Part shown: in pieces, positions 1 to 6,349 of the stretch
Position numbering within the stretch: the first letter of the stretch is position 1
Layout of the letters: each line of letters opens with the position of its first letter
Assembly: GCA_045806665.1 (NCBI GenBank)
Contig: JBJMIW010000373.1
Span: forward strand, 1-8,496
Length of the DNA: 8,496 bases
Direction of reading: 5' to 3'
Source of the DNA: Actinoallomurus sp045806665
GTDB taxonomy: Bacteria > Actinomycetota > Actinomycetes > Streptosporangiales > Streptosporangiaceae
Notes under the pieces: model-generated
The model's database searches: none
What the model saw: only the letters and a program-made list of their open reading frames with translations
Told to the model about the DNA's origin: nothing
Program-made: the position numbers and the translations under genes

Positions 1-353
1 ACCATGAATACAATGGCGATAATTTCAAGGACCAGGCCTCCTCGATCGATGCCGTGTTTCAGCTTGTCGAGCTCATTCTCAAGCGCCTTTATCTGGTTTA
101 CGACCTGTTTCTGGTCATCGCCGCTCCAGTAAGAGTCGCTGAGCTTCTTCGCATCCTCTAGCTTTTTCTTGAAGTCGTCGACGTGTTTCGCTGCATCCTT
201 CCAAGTCTGGGAAGCTGCATCTATCGATGCTGGATTAGAAGTGAGGAGGAAAAACTCCAAGGAAAGAGGCCAGCCAGCGGGGAGGAGAAAATTCGACACA
301 GTGGTCGCCGTCAAGCCGGCGATGTGAAGAGGGAGCGCAATCTCGTAAGACAC
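1..353 (-). CDS. Partial WXG-hairpin protein with membrane segment, candidate T7SS substrate (C-terminus beyond left edge)
   Basis: A GTG-initiated frame stays open for 117 codons until it leaves the window. GTG at 351-353 is chosen because GGAG (minus strand, 359-362) sits 5 bases upstream and the frame closes at a TAG shortly above it with no other start. Residues about 20-38 are hydrophobic (Phe/Leu-rich). Residues about 41-103 read as two charged amphipathic helices separated by YWSGDD (Trp76-Ser-Gly78), the pattern of a WXG100-type hairpin. From about residue 106 a hydrophobic run (LVLEIIAIVFM) begins and continues off the edge, probably a membrane helix. It starts 35 bases after the stop of the 122-residue gene, so the two are probably co-transcribed, perhaps with eccC. 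Base use is much less G+C-rich than the ecc genes and AT-ending codons such as ATA, CTA and AAA are used. The fold and T7SS link are inferred from the motif and context; I do not recognise a named family. The missing C-terminus would decide between toxin, membrane factor and immunity-type roles. Confidence 0.6.
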   Translation of the reverse strand, partial: MSYEIALPLHIAGLTATTVSNFLLPAGWPLSLEFFLLTSNPASIDAASQTWKDAAKHVDDFKKKLEDAKKLSDSYWSGDDQKQVVNQIKALENELDKLKHGIDRGGLVLEIIAIVFM

Positions 354-388
354 GTCTACTCCATCGTTTAAGTCACACTAACGTTGCG

Positions 389-757
389 TTACATCGTGCT
401 ATGAGACTCAGCAGAATCCCACTTTTCGGCGACGGTGTCGAGGGCGTTCTGCCATGTTCGCATCTGAGTCATCGCTTGATTGAGGAATTGAGCGACCTGC
501 CCTTTGATATTGCCGTGGTCCATAGCAAGGGGAATGCCAATGATGCTGAACCCGGGGAGGCTTACTTGGAGGGTTTCGAGCTTGGTCTTTGCGGGCTCGA
601 GCGTGCTCGTCGCATCAGCGACCAATTCGGCTCCCAGCGCACGGATGCGCCAAGCATGATTATTAATCACATGTCCGCCGTCGGCGCTTACCGGATGAGC
701 ACTGTTGGGATCAGCGCCCGGCGGAGGGGTGTTCTGCTTCTGCGGGTCTGGTGCCAT
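389..757 (-). CDS. Small helical-hairpin protein, probable ESX-associated substrate or chaperone (122 aa)
   Basis: The 122-residue product has a Pro/Asn-rich, probably disordered first 27 residues. Two predicted long helices follow (about 30-64 and 83-118), joined by a Gly/Pro turn containing LPGF at 67-70 and IPLA at 75-78. The second helix carries Trp102 and Trp113. Size and helix-turn-helix layout match small ESX-associated proteins (WXG100, EspC/PE-like), but there is no Trp-x-Gly at the turn and no clear YxxxD/E tail. The ATG at 755-757 is preceded by AGGGAG only 2 bases away, closer than ideal, and no better start exists. It lies 62 bases after the eccC stop and 35 bases before the GTG of the WXG-hairpin gene, on the same strand. 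I infer a partner or chaperone of that downstream protein or a small secreted protein. No named family is recognised with certainty. Confidence 0.65.
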   Translation of the reverse strand: MAPDPQKQNTPPPGADPNSAHPVSADGGHVINNHAWRIRALGAELVADATSTLEPAKTKLETLQVSLPGFSIIGIPLAMDHGNIKGQVAQFLNQAMTQMRTWQNALDTVAEKWDSAESHSTM

Positions 758-819
758 GACTCCCTACTCTCTATGCGCTGATCAACGCGGTCGATCGTCG
801 TCTTGTCGGCCTGATCCTC

Positions 820-3800
820 TCACGATTGCTCGCCGCCCACCTGTGCTGTCTGAATAAGCCGGGTGCCGTTGCGGCGGTCTACTAGGTAGCCGCGGCCGGG
901 TGGGAGTTTGTGGGCCTTGACGTTGCCGAATAGAACGCCTTCGTCCTTGTTACCAGACATCACCAGGCCTGGGGATCCCATTTCCTTGATGCGCTGGACG
1001 ATCGGGTCGAAGAGGGCGCGGCCGGCACCGCCCATCTGGCGGGTCATGACGACGTGCAGGCCGATATCGCGGGCCTGTGGCAGTAGTTCCACGATGCCCC
1101 GCAGCGGGTTGTCGGCGGTCGCCACCATGTCGTAGTCGTCGATTATCAGGAACAGGTCCGGGCCGCTCCACCACGAGCGGCTGCGCAACTGGTCCGGTGT
1201 CAGGTCCGAGGGCGGCAGTCGTTTGGTCAGCGCGGCCTGGATGTCCTTCACCAGGGTCGCGGCGGCGGTGGAGGAGGCGGCGTAGCCGATGCGGTGCTCG
1301 ACGTCGGCCGCGTCGAGCAGCGAGCGGCCGTAGTCGATGAAGATCATCCTGGTCTGGTCCGGGGCGTGGCGTTCGGCGATGCCGGCGATGATGAGGCGCA
1401 GCAGGTTCGACTTGCCGCATTCGGTGTCGCCGAATACCAGGAAGTGCGGGTCGTGCTCGAAGTCGAGGTAGACCGGCGACAGCGAATCCTCGTCGATGCC
1501 GATCGGCACGCGCGATCCGGTCTGGGAGGCCGGCGGGAGCGAGGAGAGCGGCAGCAGATCGGGCAGCATGCGGACCTTCGGCGCGGTCGGGCCGTGCCAG
1601 CTGTCGGCAATGGCGTGAACCAGCTTGCCCACACCGTCGGACAGGGAATCGGCGGAGTTCTCGGCGTCGATGCGGGGCAGCGCCGCCAGGCAGTGAAATC
1701 CGTCGGGCGTCAGCCCGCGGCCCGGGCGGTTCTGCGGGACGTTCTCGGCCAGCTTGCGGTTGACCTCCGACTCGAAGGAGTCACCGAGCCGGAGCTCGAG
1801 CTTGGTACCCAGCAGGTCGCGGATTCCCGTACGGAACTCGGTCCACTTGTTCGTCGCCGCGACCACGTGCACGCCGTAGCCGAGCCCGCGCGCGGCCAGC
1901 TGGGTGATGGTGCCCTCGAGGGCCTCATAATCCTGGCGCAGGGTCAGCCAGTTGTCCACGACGAGGAACACGTCCCCGTACCCGTCACCGGGGTACTCGC
2001 CTGAGGCGCGCAGCCGGCGGTACGTCGGCATGGAGTCGATCCCCCGCTCTGCGAACTCGCGTTCGCGGCGGTCCAGGAGCTGTGTCACCTCGGCCACCGT
2101 ACGGCGTACGCGGTCGGCGTCGAGGCGCGTCGCGATGCCGCCTATGTGGGGAAGACCGGTCATCTGCGCGAGCGTTCCACCACCGAAGTCGAGGCAGTAG
2201 AACTGCACTTCCTGCGGTGTGTGCGTCAGGGCCAGGGAGGCGATCAGGGTACGGATGGCGGTCGACTTGCCCGACTGCGGCCCACCGGCGATCCCAATGT
2301 GGCCCGCGGCCCCGGACAGATCCACCCAGTACGGATCGCGCCGCTGTTGGAATGGTTTGTCCACGATGCCGACGACCGCCATGAGCCGCCCCCGCCATTC
2401 CCAGTCCGACGATGTGGTGAAGCCGTGCTGAGGTGTCGGGGCCAGCGGCGGCAGCAACTCGTCGAGGGTCGGCGGTTCGTCGAGCGGCGGCAGCCAGATC
2501 TGGTGCGGTGGCGGCCCGTGTCCCTCGAGCTGGCGTATGACCACGTCGAACAGGGAGTCCTGGCTCTTCTGTTCCGGTTGCTTCTGCTCGGGCTCCTCGA
2601 CCATCTGAGGCCGGATGTAGTCGGGCAGGTACGGCACGATCTGACGGACGATCTTGCTGCCGCCGCTGCCACCCGTCTCCTCCGCCTCGACCGGACCGGA
2701 GACGTATGCCGCCTTAAAGCGGACCATCGACTCGGTACCGATCTTCACGTAGCCGTTGCCGGGCGCCTGCGGCAGCTCGTACGCGTCGGGTACGCCCAGG
2801 ACGACGCGGGATTCCATCGCCGAGAACGTCCGTAGGCCGATCCGGTAAGACAGGTGCGTGTCCAGGCCGCGCAGCTTGCCCTCTTCCAGACGCTGCGAGG
2901 CGAGGAGAAGGTGCACGCCGAGCGAGCGGCCCAGTCGTCCGATCATCACGAAGAGCTCGGCGAAGTCCGGCTTGGCCGACAGCAGTTCGGAAAACTCGTC
3001 GAGTACGACGAAGAGGGTCGGCATCGGCGCCAGCGGAGCTCCCTCCGCGCGCGCCCGCTCGTAGTCCCGCAGGGACGCGTAATTGCCCGCCGCCCGCAGC
3101 AGTTCCTGCCGCCGCACCATTTCACCGTGCAGCGCGTCGTACATGCGGTCGACCAGCGGCAGCTCGTCCTCCAGGTTGGTGATGACCGCCGCGACGTGCT
3201 GCAGGCCGTCCATCCCGAGGAACGTGGCGCCGCCCTTGAAATCGACGAGGACGAAGTTGAGGATCTCCGAGGAGTGCGTCATGGCCAGGCCGAGCACCAG
3301 TGTGCGGAGAAGCTCCGACTTCCCGGAGCCGGTCGCGCCGATGCACAGGCCGTGCGGGCCGTACCCACCCTGCGCGGCCTCCTTGATGTCCAGGTCGACG
3401 GGTCGTCCATCGCTGTCGATGCCGATCGGCACCCGGAGTCGATTCCGCTGGGCGCGCGGACGCCAGACGACCGCCGGGTCGACCTTGTACGCGTCCTGTA
3501 CGCCGAGCAGCGAGGTGAGGGTGAGGTTCGTGGAGAGCGCGTCCTCTTCCGGCGTGCTCGCCGCGCTGGCGCGCATCGGGCAAAGCTGCCGCGCCAGCGC
3601 CTCGGCCTGCTCGATCGACATGTCGTCGGGCTTGCAGATCCGGGTCGGGACGTCCTTGCCCGTACGGTCGCGCCGCAGCATGGACACCTGCTGCGACGTC
3701 ACGTCCAGCCGCAGCATGTGCGTGTCGACCGTCGGGTTGGTGCTGCCGGTGAGGTCGATGACGCAGACTCCGTCGATGCCATCGGCGGACAGCTGGGAGT

Positions 3801-4779
3801 CATAGGACGCCTGGCCGCCGTCCACGATCACGACGTGGTACGGCAGGTCGGACTGGGTCAGGCCCGGCGAGAAGCGCGGTCGATCCTTCAGTTCCGAGCC
3901 GAGCAGCGACTCGAGCTCGGTCAATGTGCCGGCCAGCAACCGCACCTGCCCAGCGGCGTCGTACTCGGTGGGGTGGAGCGCGTGCGGCAGCCACTTGACC
4001 CACTGCCACCAGGGCATCCGCTCCTTCGACGCACACACCGAGACGCGTACGTCGTCGGGGGAGTGGAACGTCGCGATCTGCATGATCATCGCCCGCACCA
4101 TGCCGTAGATCGCCGCGGGGTCGCCCATGGGGTAGACGCGCGCGAACGAGGCGAGATTGATCGCCACGGGCAGGTCGGGGACGTTGGAGTGCGTGCGTAC
4201 GAACCGGCGCAGCGCTCCGGCGCTCATCGGTTCGAGGTCCTCGACCGGCTTGGTCTCCGGCGGAATGAGTTGAACGGCGAGCTTCTGGGTGCCCGTCCCG
4301 ATGCGCACCTGACCGAAGTCGGGGTCGGTCGGGCGCCGTTCCCAGATCCGGGCGCTCATCACTAGGGACCACAGCGAGGACGGGTTCGGGCTCATCCATT
4401 CCAGGGCCTCGCGCTGCATTTTGGCCGCCCGGCGGACCTGCTTGCGCACCTGTCCCAGGTAGCGCAGGTAGTCGCGGCGCGCGCCGTTCAGCTTGATCTT
4501 GCGCTCGCCGCTCTGTCGGCCGACCTGTCCGAGCATCATGCCGAACATCGACAACGCGAACATCCCGCTCGACACCCACTGAAGGGGGCTGGAGTTGGGA
4601 TTGACGACCATGAACACCATCGCGCCCGCGCCCGCCGCCATGGGCAGGTACATCATGACGTTCTGGAAGGAGTTTCCGATTGTCTCGGGCAGCTCGGGCG
4701 GCGACTCGAGCAGGATCTCACCGCGTGGCATCTCCGGCGGCTTCCTGCGCTCCTTGCGGCGCACGAGGACGGTGCTCAC
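820..4779 (-). CDS. eccC: Type VII secretion FtsK/SpoIIIE-type ATPase EccC, fused three-domain form
   Basis: EccC is the motor of the ESX membrane complex; it binds Esx substrates and powers export. The GTG start at 4777-4779 gives 1319 residues. It is preferred over an in-frame TTG nine codons upstream because GGGGGAG (minus strand, 4789-4795) precedes it by 9 bases and the STVLVRRKER start resembles EccC N-termini. Two membrane helices lie at about 41-59 and 68-86. A stalk and D0-like domain follows, with KWLPHALH near 262-269. Domain 1 has a canonical Walker A (GATGSGKS, 481-488) and Walker B ending in Asp594-Glu595. Domain 2 has GGPQSGKST (832-840), but its Walker B ends Asp942-Asn943, lacking the catalytic Glu. 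Domain 3 has GDTECGKSN (1117-1125) and Asp1214-Asp1215. A Glu/Gln/Pro-rich linker (about 725-785) joins domains 1 and 2. In studied EccC proteins, domain 1 is the active ATPase, domains 2 and 3 are degenerate, and the last domain binds the Esx tail. Unlike ESX-1, where EccCa and EccCb are separate, all three are in one chain here. It diverges from eccD. Confidence 0.97.
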   Translation of the reverse strand: MSTVLVRRKERRKPPEMPRGEILLESPPELPETIGNSFQNVMMYLPMAAGAGAMVFMVVNPNSSPLQWVSSGMFALSMFGMMLGQVGRQSGERKIKLNGARRDYLRYLGQVRKQVRRAAKMQREALEWMSPNPSSLWSLVMSARIWERRPTDPDFGQVRIGTGTQKLAVQLIPPETKPVEDLEPMSAGALRRFVRTHSNVPDLPVAINLASFARVYPMGDPAAIYGMVRAMIMQIATFHSPDDVRVSVCASKERMPWWQWVKWLPHALHPTEYDAAGQVRLLAGTLTELESLLGSELKDRPRFSPGLTQSDLPYHVVIVDGGQASYDSQLSADGIDGVCVIDLTGSTNPTVDTHMLRLDVTSQQVSMLRRDRTGKDVPTRICKPDDMSIEQAEALARQLCPMRASAASTPEEDALSTNLTLTSLLGVQDAYKVDPAVVWRPRAQRNRLRVPIGIDSDGRPVDLDIKEAAQGGYGPHGLCIGATGSGKSELLRTLVLGLAMTHSSEILNFVLVDFKGGATFLGMDGLQHVAAVITNLEDELPLVDRMYDALHGEMVRRQELLRAAGNYASLRDYERARAEGAPLAPMPTLFVVLDEFSELLSAKPDFAELFVMIGRLGRSLGVHLLLASQRLEEGKLRGLDTHLSYRIGLRTFSAMESRVVLGVPDAYELPQAPGNGYVKIGTESMVRFKAAYVSGPVEAEETGGSGGSKIVRQIVPYLPDYIRPQMVEEPEQKQPEQKSQDSLFDVVIRQLEGHGPPPHQIWLPPLDEPPTLDELLPPLAPTPQHGFTTSSDWEWRGRLMAVVGIVDKPFQQRRDPYWVDLSGAAGHIGIAGGPQSGKSTAIRTLIASLALTHTPQEVQFYCLDFGGGTLAQMTGLPHIGGIATRLDADRVRRTVAEVTQLLDRREREFAERGIDSMPTYRRLRASGEYPGDGYGDVFLVVDNWLTLRQDYEALEGTITQLAARGLGYGVHVVAATNKWTEFRTGIRDLLGTKLELRLGDSFESEVNRKLAENVPQNRPGRGLTPDGFHCLAALPRIDAENSADSLSDGVGKLVHAIADSWHGPTAPKVRMLPDLLPLSSLPPASQTGSRVPIGIDEDSLSPVYLDFEHDPHFLVFGDTECGKSNLLRLIIAGIAERHAPDQTRMIFIDYGRSLLDAADVEHRIGYAASSTAAATLVKDIQAALTKRLPPSDLTPDQLRSRSWWSGPDLFLIIDDYDMVATADNPLRGIVELLPQARDIGLHVVMTRQMGGAGRALFDPIVQRIKEMGSPGLVMSGNKDEGVLFGNVKAHKLPPGRGYLVDRRNGTRLIQTAQVGGEQS

Positions 4780-4788
4780 CTGATGTCT

Positions 4789-4795
4789 CTCCCCC
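4789..4795 (-). promoter_or_regulatory. Ribosome binding site that decides the eccC start
   Basis: Read on the minus strand this is GGGGGAG, followed by 9 bases and then GTG at 4779-4777. The alternative TTG at 4806-4804 has no comparable purine run at the right distance, so the shorter eccC product is preferred. Confidence 0.6.
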
Positions 4796-4826
4796 TGCCG
4801 TCCCAACGATTGAGCAGCATTTTGGC

Positions 4827-4837
4827 GTCAAGTCACG
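4827..4837 (+). promoter_or_regulatory. Candidate operator motif GTCAAGTCACG, copy 1
   Basis: This 11-base element, a near direct repeat of GTCA, recurs with one mismatch as GTCAGGTCACG at 7924-7934 upstream of the esx genes. After a short spacer both copies are followed by AG, one base, then TGT. Both copies lie outside coding sequence. A shared regulator site is inferred; no protein binding it is identifiable here. Confidence 0.3.
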
Positions 4838-4933
4838 CGAGCTGTCATCTTATGGATGCACCATCCCCGTTGTAAGTGATTCCAGCGTTGGCGAAAATGC
4901 CATCGCCGGATTGAGACCCAACCGAGGAGCCAC

Positions 4934-6334
4934 GTGAGCCCGACCACTGGTGCGGATCTCTGCCGGGTCACGGTCGTCGGCCCCAACCGGCGGCTTGACA
5001 TCTCGCTGCCCGCCGACGTTCCCTTCGCGGAACTGTTTCCGACCATCCTGCGCTACGCGGGCGATGACCTGGCCAATGTCGGTCTCGGACATGGCGGCTG
5101 GGTCCTGCAGCGGCTCGACGAGCCACCGCTCTCGCCCAGCGCGACGCCGAACCAGGCCGGCATCCGCGATGGCCAGGTGATCTATCTGCGGCCGGGCATG
5201 TCGCAACTGCCGGAGCCGTCCTTCGATGACGTCGCCGACGTGGTGGCGACCGGCGTCAACGAGAAGCCCGACCGGTGGCGGCCGGAGTACGCGCGCCGGG
5301 TCGCGCTCGGCGCCGCCTCCGGCGCGCTGGTCGCCGGCGCCGCGCTGCTGCCGTCCGCCGGTCCGCCGTGGATGGCGCCCGCGATCGTCGGCGGCATGGT
5401 CTGCCTGCTTCTACTGGTCGCCGGCATCACCCTTTCCCGGGTGGTCGGCGATAGTGTGGCGGGTTCGGTGATGGGCTTCCTCGCGCTGCCGTACGCCTTC
5501 GTGGCCGGGCTCCTTGCGCCCGCCACGAAGACCACCCCGGCATGGCACTTCGGCGCGTCACATCTCATGGCCGGGTTCGCGGCGGTCGTGCTGGTCGCGT
5601 TGATCGCCGGCTTCGCAATCGCCGATGCCGTGCCGGTGTTCCTCGGCATCACGTTCGCCGCTCTCATGGGCACCGTCGGCACTGCGGTTGCGTTCCTCGA
5701 CGACACCGTGTCGGCGGCCGGGGTCGCCGCCGTGACAGTGGCCGTCTCTCTCGCCGTGACGCCGCTCATCCCGGTGATCGCCTTCCGTATCGCGCGCGTC
5801 ACTCTGCCCCCGGTACCGAGGAACGCCGACGACCTGCGGCGGGACACCCTGATGGTGGACGGCGGTGTCGTCTTGAACCGCACGCGTGGGGCCGACCGTT
5901 TCGTTACCGGGATGGCCACCGGGATCGCACTGGTCGGCCTGGTCGGCGAGTTCACGCTCGCCTTCTCCGGTGGCTGGGCCGCGCCGACCACGTGCGCTGT
6001 CACCGCGGTCGTCCTGATGCTGCGATCGCGGGTGTTCCGCGGACGCGCCCAGCGGCTCTGGTTCCTGCTCTCCGGCCTGGCCGGGCTCGTCCTGCTGGCG
6101 GTCGGCCGCGCACTGATGGCCCAGGACCAGACGACGCGGGTGATCGTGCTGGTCGCGCTGGTCGTCGGCGCCCTGATCGTCGTGGCGGTGGGGAGCTGGC
6201 TGCCGGGCAACCGGCCGTCGCCGTTCTGGGCGCGCGCCGCCGACATCCTGGAAATCGTGATGATCGTAGGGCTGATCGTGCTCGCGCCAGGCGTGCTCGG
6301 GTTCTACGGCTACATCCGAGGCCTGCAGGCCTGA
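4934..6334 (+). CDS. eccD: Type VII secretion integral membrane protein EccD
   Basis: EccD is the most hydrophobic ESX core component. In solved ESX complexes its dimers line a membrane vestibule, and its ubiquitin-like N-terminus packs against cytoplasmic EccC. The product has 466 residues, near the usual length. Residues about 9-87 look like the ubiquitin-like (YukD-type) domain: CRVTVVGPNRRLDISLP begins the beta-hairpin, GGWVLQRL is at 54-61, and the domain closes with QVIYLRPG at 81-88. An acidic linker follows. Then come 11 predicted membrane helices at about 122-140, 147-167, 173-195, 208-228, 232-253, 260-283, 325-345, 349-363, 375-391, 402-420 and 437-460, matching the family's 11. 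The GTG start at 4934 has GAGGAG 4 bases upstream (4924-4929). The long cytoplasmic-type loop at 286-322 is typical of the family. It is the first gene of the plus-strand operon, 15 bases before eccB. Confidence 0.95.
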   Translation: MSPTTGADLCRVTVVGPNRRLDISLPADVPFAELFPTILRYAGDDLANVGLGHGGWVLQRLDEPPLSPSATPNQAGIRDGQVIYLRPGMSQLPEPSFDDVADVVATGVNEKPDRWRPEYARRVALGAASGALVAGAALLPSAGPPWMAPAIVGGMVCLLLLVAGITLSRVVGDSVAGSVMGFLALPYAFVAGLLAPATKTTPAWHFGASHLMAGFAAVVLVALIAGFAIADAVPVFLGITFAALMGTVGTAVAFLDDTVSAAGVAAVTVAVSLAVTPLIPVIAFRIARVTLPPVPRNADDLRRDTLMVDGGVVLNRTRGADRFVTGMATGIALVGLVGEFTLAFSGGWAAPTTCAVTAVVLMLRSRVFRGRAQRLWFLLSGLAGLVLLAVGRALMAQDQTTRVIVLVALVVGALIVVAVGSWLPGNRPSPFWARAADILEIVMIVGLIVLAPGVLGFYGYIRGLQA

Positions 6335-6349
6335 TCCGGCGGGGGAAAG

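Larger units (their letters stand above)
4780..4933. promoter_or_regulatory. Divergent eccC/eccD control region
   Basis: This 154-base region between the two divergent starts must hold the promoters for both genes. The best candidates are weak. For eccC, minus-strand TTACAA (4870-4875), 17 bases, then TAAGAT (4847-4852). For eccD, plus-strand TTGTAA (the same 4870-4875), 17 bases, then GAAAAT (4893-4898). If both were real they would share one back-to-back -35 element and be mutually exclusive or jointly controlled. Each matches the consensus at only 3-4 of 6 positions per box. The region also carries the GTCAAGTCACG motif listed separately. The role as a control region is secure from gene geometry; the exact boxes are not. 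Confidence 0.5.

Noticed and set aside
401..781. Plus-strand open frame of 126 codons opposite the 122-residue gene
   Set aside because: The minus-strand product has a coherent helical hairpin layout and sits in series with eccC; the plus-strand product shows no pattern and would run into the eccC 3' flank.
758..819. Terminator after eccC
   Set aside because: Only short GATC repeats are present, with no stable stem or T-run, so read-through into the next minus-strand gene is more likely.
2854..4365. Plus-strand open frame of 503 codons opposite eccC
   Set aside because: It lies wholly antisense to well-supported EccC motifs, is rich in Arg, His, Gln and Val from G+C-biased reverse reading, and shows no recognisable domain.
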